A stretch of DNA of 64,000 nucleotides from Lepus europaeus (GCF_033115175.1 NC_084837.1:89044966-89108965); one strand, 5' to 3'; shown: positions 1-10,440, numbered from the stretch's first letter. Numbers and translations: made by a program. The notes: generated by a model not told the origin, from the letters alone.

Positions 1-282
1 TAAATCAAAGTTCCCCCACCCCCATTACTAGTTGAAACCACTGCTTTAGTCTGACCGGCCACTGAATCACTCTGCGATGACAACTGTAGGCCCTTGTGGG
101 AGACTTTGTTGGCCTGATCTTTCTTCCATCCTTTGAAGAAAATAAACCCTTGGAAATATACAATCCAATTAAAGGCAGAGTTTTCCTACCACAACAAAAT
201 AACAACTCTGCTTAAACAAAAATTATGACTTATTTCTAGGGAGACCAAAAGCTCCACTCAAAATATCTAAAGAAGTTGCAGA

Positions 283-589
283 GGAGCCAGTGCTGTGGCG
301 TAGTGGACAAGCCTTCACCTGTGCTCATCCCATATGAGTGCTGGTTCGTGTCCCAGCTGCTCCTCTTCCAATCCAGCTCTGTGCTATGGCCTGGGAAAGC
401 CCAAGTGCTCAGGTCCCCATAGGAGACCTGGAAGAAGCTCTTGGCTCCTGACTTCGGATTGGCCCAGCTCCAGCCATTGCGGCCATTTGGGGAGTGAGCC
501 AGCAGATGGAAGACCTCTCTCTCTCTCTCTCTCTGTAACTCTCTATCTCACAAATCAAATAAATAAAATCTTTAAAAAAAAAAAAAAAG
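283..589 (+). mobile_element. CSINE, type A
   Basis: Full-length element with (CT)n and poly-A tail. Target-site duplication AAAGAAGTTGCAGA at 269-282 and AAAGAAGTTTGCAGA at 591-605. Confidence 0.93.
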
Positions 590-1149
590 TAAAGAAGTTT
601 GCAGAAAAGTGCAAATTAGAAGACTCCAGCTCTTATCACACGGCTAGACAATGTGGGCTAAGCTGCACGACAGCCTTTTCCTTTCAAATAAGAATACTCT
701 TAGTAAACTGCTTTTGCAAGGATCAGAATCTGACAGACCTAGAAACAAACTCGCAGTCTTGCAGAAGAATGCACGTTTTCCACAGAACCAAAGTCCCAAG
801 CGATGGCTGGCTGTGCCTGTGCAATTCCTCATAGCCTAGTTTACCCATCACATCATTAGCTGCCTGGTTCTGCAGCCTCGGAAACCTGAGGACCAGAGGA
901 CTTGTTGCTTCTCTGGGTAAATGTACCCGGATTCCAAACATGAAAAGTTAAATTTCCTACTCTATAAGTTAAATGAAATTACTGAAACCTTAGAATAAAG
1001 CTTGGAACTTCAGTTTTCAAAAACGAACATACACAAACTTGAGCATGCCAGAGTTGGGGAGGTGGAGCAAGATGGCAGCTGAGCAAGATGCTCCAGCGAT
1101 CATCTCCCTATTCACAAACCAAGCCACCTTCACAAGGGCTGAGGAAGCC

Positions 1150-1484
1150 GCCGGCGCTGTGGCATAGTAGGCTAAGCTTCCACCTGTGGCGCTGGAATCT
1201 CACGTGGGAACTGGTTCAAGTCCTGGCTGCTCCAATTCCGATCCAGCTCCCTGCTGATGGCCTGGGAAAGCAGTGGAAGATAGTCTAAGTGCTTGGGCCC
1301 CTGCACCTGCATGGGAGACCCAGAAGAAGCTCCTGGCTTCAGATTGGCCAAGCTCCAGCCGTTGTGGCCATTTGAGGAGTGAACCAGTGGATGGAAGACC
1401 TCTCTCTGTCTCTCCATCTCTGTAACTCTACCATTCATATAAAAAAAAATAAATAAAATCTTAAAAAAAAAAAAAAAAAAGAAT
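1150..1484 (+). mobile_element. CSINE, type A, inserted in the L1 5' UTR
   Basis: Flanked by perfect 11-bp duplications CTGAGGAAGCC (1139-1149 and 1485-1495). Ends in 18 A residues followed by GAAT. Confidence 0.93.
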
Positions 1485-1852
1485 CTGAGGAAGCCAGGTG
1501 GGAGATCACAATGCTTGGTCTAATACAATAAGAAAAGACACACCGAAGAAAACAGGATGGAAGAAGTTGCCCACGTTGCCCCTACCCCATCTCCAAGCAA
1601 CATAGCACACACAGAGATACCTCACCTCCCACGCTGGGGAGGGACAGAGAATTAAGTCTAAAACCTAGACATGAAGCACAGTACCAGGCCTGCGACAGGG
1701 AAACTGGTGCTAGACAGGGCTCCACCCATGGTCCCTGCTCCAGGCCAGTACTTGCAGACCAAGCCTTTGAATCCTCTAGCCTGGCAGCCAAGAAACACTT
1801 CTGCCACTCCTCCTTCAGCCTCCAGCAGACAGCAAAACAGGACTCCAGCTAC

Positions 1853-1900
1853 TGTGGAGTAGGGCGGGAAAGTGAGCTGAGCGCATTCCTTGAAGCTCAG
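1853..1900 (+). repeat. L1 5' UTR internal repeat, copy 1
   Basis: GTGGAGTAGGGCGGGAAAGT and the following bases (GAGCTGAGCGCATTCCTTGAAGCTCAG in shortened form) recur in diverged form at 2132-2180, 279 bp downstream. This suggests a duplicated module in the L1 5' UTR. Confidence 0.55.
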
Positions 1901-2131
1901 ATAAAACCCAGAGGCCACTACCCGCAGGCCAGGGCTCACAGAGCAAGCCTCCAGATCTGCCCCGGCATCAGAAGGAGACCTGTTCCTTGGTGAGAGGGAC
2001 TCATTGCAGCCTTGTGCAGGGTTGGCATGCACTCCCATGTACCCTGCACAGAGCCCAGGGACCGTGAGACCCAGCTGGCCTCCACCACCCCTCCTGGAAC
2101 CCCAGACAGTGAAGGGTAACAACTGAGCCAT

Positions 2132-2180
2132 AGTGGAATAGGGCAGGAAAGTGAGCTCAGGGCTTTGCCTTGGAGCTCAG
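2132..2180 (+). repeat. L1 5' UTR internal repeat, copy 2
   Basis: AGTGGAATAGGGCAGGAAAG followed by TGAGCTCAG and GCCTTGGAGCTCAG parallels the copy at 1853. The spacing of about 279 bp could be a monomer length. Confidence 0.55.
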
Positions 2181-3332
2181 TGCCAGTCCCACTGCAGTAA
2201 GAACCAGCACCAAACAGGGCCCAAAGATTACTATCCCCACCACAGATGGAGTCTCCAGGACCCACACCCTAGTAGGATGGAGTTGTGTTTTGACTATATC
2301 ACCCCCAGCCTTGCATGGGCCTGCGTGCATTGACAAGACAGCACAGGACCCTGTGGCTATGTGACTCAGGTGCAGTGCAGCTAAGTGTCAGCCTGGGTGG
2401 CCAAGGATCTGCCTTCACCATGCGTTTCCCCATACTGCGCAAACAGCAAGAAGCACGACCCCAGCCCCTAGGAAGTACAGCACCAAGACAAGCACAGGAC
2501 TGCAAACTGGAACTCACGCCAGGCTGGCAAAATTCGACACTAGGCAGAACCCAACTCCCTGTCCACAGGCCAGTGCTCGTGGACAGAGGTCTCTGGACCT
2601 GCCTCAGCGCCAATAGAGACTCATGACCCCAGCTGATTGGACTAGTATCTTGCCCAGCATCACCTGCGGCTGTTTGTAGCTGCCTCGGGATACAAGTCCA
2701 CCTCAGCAGGCAGCCCACAGTAAGGCGGGCCTTGGTTCTACCCCCATGCTATGGCAGGCTATGGACTCCAGATGTGGCCTTTCACTGAACTGCTGGTGGC
2801 CACAAGACTTCTCACTATTCCTCCCCCAACCTCAGGCAGCATAACAAAGAATAAGGAAGAAAAGGTAGAAGGATGCCAAGAAACTGCATAGACACCTGTG
2901 GCTGGTGCCACAGGGACCCATCCCAGTGTGTACCACCAAACTTTGGGCCAGTCACATCCCCTGTCACCCAGGAACCTAAGCTACTCCATCCAGGTCTCTG
3001 GATAGACACGCCCATGATCCCAGTCACCATGGATTAAAAGCTGGTGCCCCCAAGACCTTGGTCCCACCCTACAACCTGCCACAGAAACCCACGCAACCTG
3101 GCTGTGACTGAGAGGAGTACCACACACCCCCACTGCCACTGTCATCAACTACAGTTGAAGACAGGGAGACTATACTCTACAGCACTGAACTGGAACTGTA
3201 GCCAAACAGCTTGTCAACCTGACACATCTCCAGCAAAAAAGCCTTTTACCACAAAAGTGATAGAAACTACTGATCTGCCAGATACAAAACTATCAACATA
3301 GGGACACAGATACCAAAAAGAAAGGCAATAAG

Positions 3333-3629
3333 ATGCCCCCAAAGGAACAAAACACTCTAGTAACAGATGCCAAAGAAAAGGAGATCGACCAAAGGCCAGT
3401 TAAAGATTTCAAAAGAATGATTATAAAGATGTCAGAGATACAGACAAAATTAGGGAAACAATGCATGATACTCATAAAGGAGAAATTCAACAAAAAGACA
3501 GAGATCTTGAAAAAGAACCAAACAGAAATCTTGGAAATGAAGAACTCAATAAGTCAAAGAAAAAATACAGTTCAAAGCCTCAACAATAGGACAGATCAAG
3601 TAGAAGAAGGACTATCTGAACTTGACTGA
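3333..3629 (+). pseudogene. LINE-1 ORF1 N-terminal remnant
   Basis: A 98-codon frame starts MPPKEQNTLVTDAKEKEIDQ and contains charged heptad-like stretches ending NNRTDQVEEGLSELD, the look of the ORF1p coiled coil (compare the 'ENRIDQxEERISELE' type motif). It stops at a TGA and runs into a purine-only simple repeat. More ORF1-derived sequence (SISENFPNI-like region, 'AGAAACCTTACAGGCCAGAA') continues untranslated to about 4130. It is a decayed ORF1, not an active gene. Confidence 0.7.
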
Positions 3630-3630
3630 A

Positions 3631-3736
3631 ATAGAGGGGGGGGGGGAGATGGAGGGAGGAGAGGGAGGGGAGGAACGGGGGGAGAGGGAGAAGGAGAGAA
3701 GGAAGAAGAGAGAGAGAAAGAGAGAGAGGGGGAAAC
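3631..3736 (+). repeat. Purine-only tract (G/A-rich simple repeat)
   Basis: About 100 bp is almost entirely G and A (runs of GGGGGG, GGGAGG, GAGA, GAAG), lying at the stop of the L1 ORF1 remnant. The polypurine strand asymmetry is complete enough to favour triplex (H-DNA) structures. Confidence 0.8.
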
Positions 3737-5125
3737 AATGAAGAAAGCATCTGAAACCATTGGGACACCATTAAACACACGCACAACACTCAAATTGTGG
3801 GGATCCTTGAGGTAGAAGAGAGGAATAATGACATAGAAAAACCTCTTCAATGAAATAATAGCTCAAAACTGCCCCAATATAGAGAAAGATATGGACATCC
3901 AAGTACAGGATGCCCACAGGACCCCAGACAGACATGACCAGAAAAGATCTTCACAGTGACACTTTATAGTCAACCTCTCAAAAGTACAACACAAACAGAA
4001 TTCCAAACCCAGTAAAAGTGCAGAGTCACATTTAATAAGTCCCCAAGAGGTTAACAGATTTTTCAGCAGAAACCTTACAGGCCAGAAGGAAATGGAATGA
4101 TATATTCTAACTTCTGAAAGAAAAAACTGCCAACTTCAAAAAGACAAAAAATAATAAATGCTGGCAAAGACATAGAGAAAAGCAAACCCTTACACACTGC
4201 TGGTGAGAATGCAAATAAGTACAGTCATTACATAGAACAGTATGGAAGTATGGCAAAAAAAGTAAATAGATCTCCCACATAACCCAGCTATCCCACTTCC
4301 GGGGACTATATCTGAAGAAAATGACGTCAGTATAGAAAGATACCTGCACTCCCATCTTCACTGTAGCTCTATTCACAGTAGCAAACAGATGAACTCAACC
4401 TATGTATCTGTCAATGAATAAAAAAAGAGAATGTGGTAGATAACACTATAAACTTATTCTGCCATAAATAGAATGAAATTCTGACATCTGCAGCAAAATG
4501 GATGGAACTGGAGGTCATCACGTTAAGCAAAATAAGCCAGACATAGAAAGACAAATATCACATGTTCTCTTTCATATGTAGAAGCTAAAAATAAAAAGTT
4601 GATCTAAACTTAGAATAGTGATTATATGGAAGGATGAGGAAGAGAGGATGGAGGGAGGCTGGATAAGACCAAAAGACAGGAATAATAAGTTCTAGTGTCC
4701 CACAGCACTACCGTAGGGTGACTGCAGTTCACAATAACCAATTATATACTGTGTGAAGAACTGGAAGCGAGGAGCCCACAGGCTCTAAACATAATGAAAA
4801 GAGAAGGAAATGGAAATGCCAATTGGTGGATTTGATCAGTTTATGTCTTATGTGTGTGTGTGTATGTGTGTGTATTGAAATTCTGTACCATCTCTATAAA
4901 AATGTATAAATATTAATACATCAAAATATTTTCTAATTTAAAAAATAAAAAATACTAGGTTCAAGTTAATATTATATAATCTAACATAAAGACAGGTAAC
5001 TAACACAGCAAAAGAATTTTATATCTATAAGGATGTTAGAGATGACTTGGAGCTGTCTTCTACTTTTAATGTTAATCCTTTATAGTAGGAATGACCAATA
5101 AGAAGATACTTCAAAAAGTCTATGG

Positions 5126-5473
5126 GGGGGGGGGGGGCAGCGCTGTGGTTAAGCTGCTGCCTGCAGTGCCAGCATCCCATATGGGTGCCGATTCGAGACC
5201 TGGCTGCTCCACTTGTGATCCAGCTCTCTGCTATGGCCTGAGAAAGCAGCAGAAGATGACCCAAGTCCTTAGGCCCTGCACCCGTGTGGGAGCCTGGAAG
5301 AAGCTCCTGGCTCCTGGCTTCGGATGGGCCCAGCTCTGGCTGCTTCAGCGATTTGAGGAGTGAATAGCAGGTGGAAGACCTCTCTCTCTCTCTCTCTCTC
5401 ACTCTTTCTCTCTCTCTGCCTCTGCCTCTCTCTAACTTTGCCTTTCAAATAAATAAATAAATAAATCTTAAAA
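5126..5473 (+). mobile_element. CSINE, type A
   Basis: Head follows a run of about 14 G residues. Body, (CT)n and (AAAT)n tail are intact. The left flank ACTTCAAAAAGTCTATGGG resembles the end of the short inverted-repeat element seen at 9.3 and 37.8 kb. Confidence 0.9.
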
Positions 5474-5822
5474 GGGGGGGAAGGGAGGCAGGGAGAAAAA
5501 GAGGGAAGAAAGGAGGGAACCGTAAGGAATACTGCTTAGAGGAATGCAAACAGTGTTAGTTATCATTCCACAAGTCTTATAATCAAACTTTCCTAGCAAG
5601 GAACTTTCTAAGAGATCATAACTAATAACTAAACCACAGAGAGCTGGAGGGACATCTCACCTAATTCCGTCATTTGAGAGGTGAAGAAAATACCTGAGTG
5701 ATTCTTTACGGTGTACAAAAACAAACAAAAAAAAAATCCATCAATCCTAAAACCGGTGTACATGGCCCATCTTAAGATCAAGAAACTAGGCGATGTAGAG
5801 AGAGTATTTAACAACAAGCCGC

Positions 5823-5945
5823 ATCATTTACCGAATGCTCACCACGTGCCAGTCTCCGGGCTAAGCACCACCCTGTGAACATCATTTACCATTGTACGGA
5901 CAGAAAAACGGACGCGCCTAGGCTCATACAGCTCAGTCACCGCTC
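5823..5945 (+). repeat. MIR/L2-like fragment
   Basis: 'GAATGCTCACCACGTGCCAG', 'GGGCTAAGCACCACCCTGTG' and 'CTCATACAGCTCAGTCAC' follow the order of the L2/MIR3 consensus core (point of entry, carrier, accumulation of allele changes). It abuts the CpG island. Confidence 0.55.
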
Positions 5946-6542
5946 CGCTCACAGGCGTCTGGACTCCTATATAACCCGACCTCACAGGCCCCGTTACCGC
6001 ACGCGGCTCCCAGGGCGGTCATTACGTGGACGCAGGGGCAAACGCACCAGGTCCAGCACTACCCAACAGCTGTGGGCGAGGCGCTCACCGCAGCCTCGGC
6101 GCGGACGGGGTGAGCTGGGCTTCATTCGTCAAAGCGCAGCGGGGCACTCAGAGGAGACAAGCATGCTCCCCCACCTCGTCGGCAGGGACAGGAATAAAGT
6201 CCAACACCCCCAACCCTGGCAGCACCGTGCACTCGCCTAACAGCACCATTGCCAGCGCGCCCTCACGTTCATCTCGGCGGACCCTCACTCCGGCCTGCGG
6301 GCCGGGCCGGACGCCCCGCGTCACACAAGGAGCTGGAAAGAGCGCAGGTGTAGGCCGGCTGGCCGACCAGAAAAGCAATGAGTTTACGAGCCGGGGGCCA
6401 ACACCTAGGACCAGAGCACCTGGACCCAGTGAATGAAGAGCCCGCAGCGAGGACAAGGCCCAACGAGAGGCCGTGGCTCTGGGGCTGTCGCCCGCCGAGG
6501 TTCAGGGACCTTGCATGTCGGCCCAGGCGCGTGGCTACTCAC

Positions 6543-6615
6543 GTTGGACCAGCCGGTCTCCGCTGAAGGTAGAAGAGCAGCTGGTGACAAGCGCACAGGG
6601 GACGCCGGCAGCCAT
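6543..6615 (-). CDS. AAGAB: AAGAB exon 1, coding part
   Basis: The minus strand reads [20 protein letters not shown] and continues RLVQ, followed by a first base C and a consensus donor GTGAGTAG. This matches the N-terminus I remember for vertebrate AAGAB (alpha- and gamma-adaptin binding protein p34), whose exon 1 likewise ends inside a histidine codon (phase 1). AAGAB is a cytosolic protein of about 315 residues with a Rab-like GTPase-fold domain. It acts as an assembly chaperone for the AP-1 and AP-2 clathrin adaptors, and loss of one copy in people causes punctate palmoplantar keratoderma. The start codon has a strong context (G at -3 and +4) and lies in the CpG island. Only 24 codons plus one base are present; exon 2 was not found to the left, so it should lie beyond position 1. 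The gene faces away from IQCH, as in other mammals. Confidence 0.93.
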
Positions 6616-6648
6616 AGCTGCGCGGGACAGCCGGTTCCGTCCGGGAGC

Positions 6649-6657
6649 CACTTCCGC
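6649..6657 (-). promoter_or_regulatory. ETS-type site in the shared promoter
   Basis: CACTTCCGC on the plus strand is GCGGAAGTG on the minus strand, a match to the ETS/GABPA core common in CpG-island and bidirectional promoters. It sits 34 bp upstream of the AAGAB start codon, so it could lie in its 5' UTR or core promoter. This is a motif match only. Confidence 0.4.
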
Positions 6658-6798
6658 CTTGGGCTGTACCACGGCGAGCCGGCGCGCGGGGGAGACACGC
6701 CAGAATGGTCCGAGTTCTCAGGACCAACCAAATGGCCTAACCCAACCCTCACCCCCCGCTTCCGCTGCCGGCGTAGAACAGGCCGGGCCGCGTGCCGT

Positions 6799-6812
6799 GT
6801 TGCCATGGGGAC
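6799..6812 (+). promoter_or_regulatory. RFX X-box-like motif upstream of IQCH
   Basis: GTTGCCATGGGGAC matches 12 of 14 positions of the inverted-repeat X-box GTTGCCATGGCAAC. The left half site is perfect and the right half has two mismatches. It lies 72 bp upstream of the IQCH start codon. RFX factors drive many ciliary and spermatogenic genes, and IQCH is a testis-enriched gene, so the location is plausible. Binding is inferred. Confidence 0.45.
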
Positions 6813-6884
6813 GAGCGCTTCTCCTCAGGTTTCCGAGCCTGGAGGCCGAGCCTTGCGGGGGAAGCATCCCTCCTGGTCCTAGCC

Positions 6885-6935
6885 ATGGCACAGGAGACTG
6901 AAAACTACGACCCCATCGGAACCATCTTAATCCAG
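6885..6935 (+). CDS. IQCH: IQCH exon 1, coding part
   Basis: Encodes MAQETENYDPIGTILIQ (17 residues) and ends in phase 0 at CAG|GTGGG, a good donor. The start codon context GCCATGG is a strong Kozak match. I know the vertebrate IQCH N-terminus as MAQETEN followed by a similar acidic/hydrophobic stretch ending ILIQ, so both gene and start are well supported. The exon is in the CpG island, and its 5' UTR overlaps the shared promoter with AAGAB. No IQ motif is expected this early in the protein. Confidence 0.93.
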
Positions 6936-7110
6936 GTGGGAAACGGGCCTTTCCCGGCACTGCCCAACTTCCGAGCGAAGCTTAGTAGCGCCGGTTCAAC
7001 GCGCCCACTCGTTTTGGGGCGAGAGGGGTTCCCCCAAAACACCCCCCCGCATCCCTTCCACGGACCCAACACCCTCAGGGTGGCTTTGCCCATGGATTTC
7101 GCTCCAGCAG

Positions 7111-8490
7111 CATGGCCGCCCTGTCTCTGATAAAACTCCACGACCCCGGAACCTTCAGGAAAAAAAAGTCCATCTTACACCGAAGCACCATTATAAAATG
7201 TTATATCCTGAAAAATTTGAACCCGTGCTGTCGGGGCGTGGAGGAGACGCGAATCAGAAACACTGGAAGGAGATCAGGAATTTGGGGAGAAAATGGAAAT
7301 GTGTGGAGTACTTTTCCTAAGCACCCCAATTTGGGGGAGCAAAATGCCCATTGTTTGGGAGCGCACCCAGAGGAAAATATATCAAAGATGATTTGTATTG
7401 CACATCAAGTGTGACAAATTTAAAAATTCAGGGGAGTAACTTTTTAATTAGAGGTGGGAAGTATGAAGAAAGTTTTGGCATCTCCGGTGTAACTCGGTTT
7501 TGTAACAGGTACAGATTTTTCTGAAATGGTTAAGGCACTTTGTTTTCTCACACTCAAATGAGGTGGCGTTAAAATGTATATATCATCACTTTTATGTTTC
7601 GTTCCTCTAGACTGAGGCTTGAAGTAATGGGCCTTACACCACTCCATCAGGCTTCTCAGGGGTGTGAAGTGATGTTCCCTCTTCAATTGCATCTGGTTTT
7701 CCTGTCCAAATTTTGATCTGATCGTTGAGCGACTTCCTTCACTTCACCTTTTTTCAAAATACGAGCCCCTAGTCACCAATGTCATGGATTTCCCTGACAT
7801 GACTCCTACCTAAATCTTACCTTGTGTCTTTGAGCATCACCCTGCTGTGAGTTTGGGCAAACTCACCGAAGTCTGAAGGAGCAGGTCTCTCACGGCTGCC
7901 CTGGCTTCCACTGGTTCAGGGGATCAGAACCACCGTCACTTCAGACCAGCTGGCTGCAGATAGAGGGGCCTCGTGACCGTCCACACACTCAGTAATTAAT
8001 GAGGACGACCCTTGGAACTCAGGACCGGCTAAGGGAAGGAGTGCGTGGGACAGGATCCCGGAGGCTCCCAGACAGAGCTGCTGGGCTTCGTGTCCCTGTG
8101 CGTCCGCACTGTGTGACCATGTGCACAGCGTGTTGCCAGCTGCAGAAGCTGCCTGGGGCTTTGGGCATCCAGAGGTTGTATTGGGCTCAATTTCACATGG
8201 CCCTCGACGACGACCTTTAGTTTGCAGCCCCTCAGGGTTGGGAGGCAGACTAATGTCTTTAGTCTCCTGTTTCTCTATACATAGGAACTGACACAGTGCG
8301 GCTTATAAGTCATGCTAGGCTGCCCGGTGGCCAAAGACCTGAGCCAAAGACCCTTTTTTTCAGGCTGGACATATCAGGGCCCTAGAAATCAGTTACCGGT
8401 AGCAAAGCAAAGGATAAACCTCCCTTCCTGCACACACCACATCTTCTGATAGACCCTAAACATGTGGAACACCAGTAGAGACTCCTACCT
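7111..8490 (+). other. IQCH intron 1, unannotated stretch
   Basis: No SINE, exon or recognisable old repeat was found in this 1.4 kb downstream of the promoter. CpG density drops after about 7110. Short ORFs here lack codon or family signal. Confidence 0.5.
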
Positions 8491-8506
8491 AGAAACAGCC
8501 AGCTCT

Positions 8507-8833
8507 CCGGCCGGCGCCGCGGCTCACTAGGCTAATCCTCCGCCTTGCGGCGCCGGCACCGATCCTGTCCCTCTTCCAGGCCAGCTCTCTGCTGTGGCCA
8601 GGGAGTGCAGTGGAGGATGGCCCAAGTCCTTGGGCCCTGCACCCCATGGGAGACCAGGAGAAGCACCTGGCTCCTGCCATCGGATCAGCGCGGTGCGCCG
8701 GCCGCAGCGTGCTACCGCGGCGGCCATTGGAGGGTGAACCAACGGCAAAAGGAAGACCTTTCTCTCTGTCTCTCTCTCACTGTCCACTCTGCCTGTCAAA
8801 AAATAAATAAATAAATAAATAAAATTAAAAAAA
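8507..8833 (+). mobile_element. CSINE, type B
   Basis: Nearly perfect 16-bp duplication AGAAACAGCCAGCTCT at 8491-8506 and 8834-8849. An internal segment of the head is missing (CACCGGGTTC... lost), and the tail is (AAAT)n. Confidence 0.95.
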
Positions 8834-9306
8834 AGAAACAGCCAGCTCTTCCTCGCAGTACACTTAGGTGACTGGCGCAATCCAGTTTCTCTTTAGTTTA
8901 TTTCACCAGCCCAGAAATGGCTCTAAAAAAAAGAGAGACCAGAAATGGAGAATTCCCATGTGCAATTTCCGTCTTTCCCTTGACATAATGCTGTTCCTGA
9001 GGGCTGTTCCTCTTGTGGTTTGGAATGGTGCAGGATCCAGTGTTAAAAGCCCGCTTCAGAGTGGATCCAGAGGGAGCTGTTTGGTCAACCTAAGATACAT
9101 TGTTAGGGTCATAGATACCTGCTGACCTTGAATGGTGAACTTGGACAGAAGAGCTAAGAGTCAGAACCCCTGTTGACCCACACCCCTCCTTGTCTAACAG
9201 GGTTACTGCCGACACTGAGTGGAGGAGGAGCGCCTACATGTTAGCCTGGTTATTGAAGCTGATCTCTGCAGACCGTCAGCTTCTCTTCATGTAGGCCTAG
9301 AGGGTT

Positions 9307-9412
9307 CTTCGAAAGTCCATGGGGAAAAAAAATCCATGCATAGATTTCCAAAAATGTTAGCACCAAAAAAAACTTAGAATGCCATTGTCCACGAACGCTT
9401 TAAAGTACCCTC
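9307..9412. mobile_element. Short inverted-repeat (MITE-like) element, diverged
   Basis: The ends TTCTTCGAAAGTCCATGG and CCACGAACGCTTTAAAGTA are imperfect inverted repeats with the same core (CTTCAAAAAGTTCATGG type) as the element at 37839-37935. The interior is A-rich. I cannot name the family. Confidence 0.5.
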
Positions 9413-9699
9413 ACGTGTATAACGAGGAGTTGGAAGACCCTCCCCACTTTCCCAGTGAGCCCTTCACATGTGTGAGCGTGCAACACCAGGCCAAGACACC
9501 AGCGTGGACTCCACCTGTGGTGGAAGCTGTGGTCTGTTGCCTTCAAACAGGCTACAATAAGCAGGATGTCTAGCGGAAGGAGCACTTGGTTTTGCAGTCA
9601 GAATATTGAGGTCTGGCCATGACCTTGGCATTCTCTGGTGGGTAACGTTGAACTAGTTTCATCTCCTAGGATGAGAAGAGCTAAGATTAGATTCACCTC

Positions 9700-9892
9700 T
9701 TCTCAAAGTGTGGTCTCGGGATCAGCAGCATCATTACCACCTGGATACCTGTGAGAACTGCAAACTCACAGGCCTCACCCCAGACCTACTAAATCAGGAA
9801 CCCCGGGGTCGGGGCCCTCCAGCCTGTTTCTACAAACCTTTAGATAATTCTGATGCTCGCTCAAGTTGGAGAGCTGCTCTAGGTTGCATTGT
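9700..9892 (-). mobile_element. MER5A-like hAT-Charlie fragment
   Basis: 'TCTCAAAGTGTGGTCTCGGG', 'CAGGCCTCACCCCAGACCTA' and 'GATAATTCTGATGCTCGCTC' follow the MER5A consensus end to end, finishing GGAGAGCTGCT. About 190 bp is the expected length of this non-autonomous DNA transposon. Confidence 0.85.
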
Positions 9893-9932
9893 AAAATATA
9901 AACTGTAATAGGACTTTAAAGAGGCAAATCAC

Positions 9933-10085
9933 AATAATCAAAGCTAACGTACTATATCATACAGTGTTCTAAGTGCTGTATAAATGTTAACGCATTTAAT
10001 CTGTACAATGTGGCTATCAGATATAATGTTATTATCATCATATCATGGAAGGGAAACTGACCAATGATGGACATATTGTGGATGG
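9933..10085 (+). repeat. L2/MIR-like fragment
   Basis: 'ACAGTGTTCTAAGTGCTGTA', 'GTTAACGCATTTAATCTGTA' and 'GAAGGGAAACTGACCAATGA' fit the L2/MIR3 core. Confidence 0.6.
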
Positions 10086-10224
10086 GCCCCTAGGCAGAGC
10101 AGGTGTGAGCATCCTTCTCAAACCTTTTCAGTTCATCATTAAGTCTCCTTTTGCCCCTTGTGTTCCTCTAGGTGTTTATATCCTGCCTTTGCCACTAATT
10201 TTTACCAAATTTCACCTTTCTGTA

Positions 10225-10440
10225 ATTCTGTGTATTAAGCATGTGCTCACTCATGGAGGCTGTGGAGTCAGACCAACTGGATTTGAATAGCCCCACCAGT
10301 TAACTAGCTATGTTACCTTGCACAGGTTACTTAGCCTGTATGAAATGAAGATGGTATTAACTCCTTCATGGGAATCTTATAAAGATTAAATGTAGGATAA
10401 TGCAAAGTGTAGCAATAAATACCAGCTATTATTAGATATA
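10225..10440 (+). repeat. MIR element
   Basis: 'GGCTGTGGAGTCAGACCAAC', 'GCTATGTTACCTTGCACAGG' and 'TTATAAAGATTAAATGTAGG' follow the MIR consensus core in order, with a CAGCTATTATTA 3' end. Confidence 0.85.

Larger units (their letters stand above)
1039..4960 (+). mobile_element. Old LINE-1-derived element with ORF1 but lacking most of ORF2
   Basis: It opens with a LINE-1-like start (GCAAGATGGCAGCTGAGCAAG). A long GC-rich 5' UTR runs to about 3040. An ORF1-type coiled-coil reading frame follows at about 3333. The typical ORF2 3' end ('CACTGCTGGTGAGAATGCAA', 'GCAAAATGGATGGAACTGGA', 'AAGCCAGACATAGAAAGACA') comes next at about 4155-4590, then an A/T-rich 3' UTR with a TG run. The jump from ORF1 to the end of ORF2 near 4130 means the reverse transcriptase region is missing. 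This resembles half-L1 (HAL1) elements or a simple internal deletion. A CSINE interrupts the 5' UTR. Confidence 0.8.
1..6542 (-). other. AAGAB: AAGAB intron 1 (partial)
   Basis: Everything left of the exon 1 donor at 6541-6542 is read as intron 1 of AAGAB. I searched the minus strand by eye for the exon 2 peptide (beginning around ILGTEDLIVEV in other mammals) and did not see it. The intron is mostly an L1-derived element and CSINEs. Positions 1-268, 606-1038 and 5474-5822 contain no recognisable gene or repeat beyond short A/G-rich runs at 5474-5520. Confidence 0.75.
5890..7110. promoter_or_regulatory. CpG island with divergent AAGAB/IQCH promoter
   Basis: CpG dinucleotides and G+C content rise sharply here relative to both flanks, and both first coding exons lie inside. 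The two start codons are 269 bp apart and point away from each other, so one short region must serve both 5' ends. There is no TATA box at a plausible distance from either start codon, which fits a CpG-island promoter. Visible candidate sites are an ETS-type GGAAGTG core (minus strand, 6649-6657) and an RFX-like X-box (6799-6812). The exact transcription start sites cannot be read from the sequence. Confidence 0.85.

Noticed and set aside
5967-5974. TATATAA-like CTATATAA at the left edge of the CpG island
   Set aside because: About 650 bp beyond the AAGAB start codon and 900 bp before the IQCH start; no start site evidence there.
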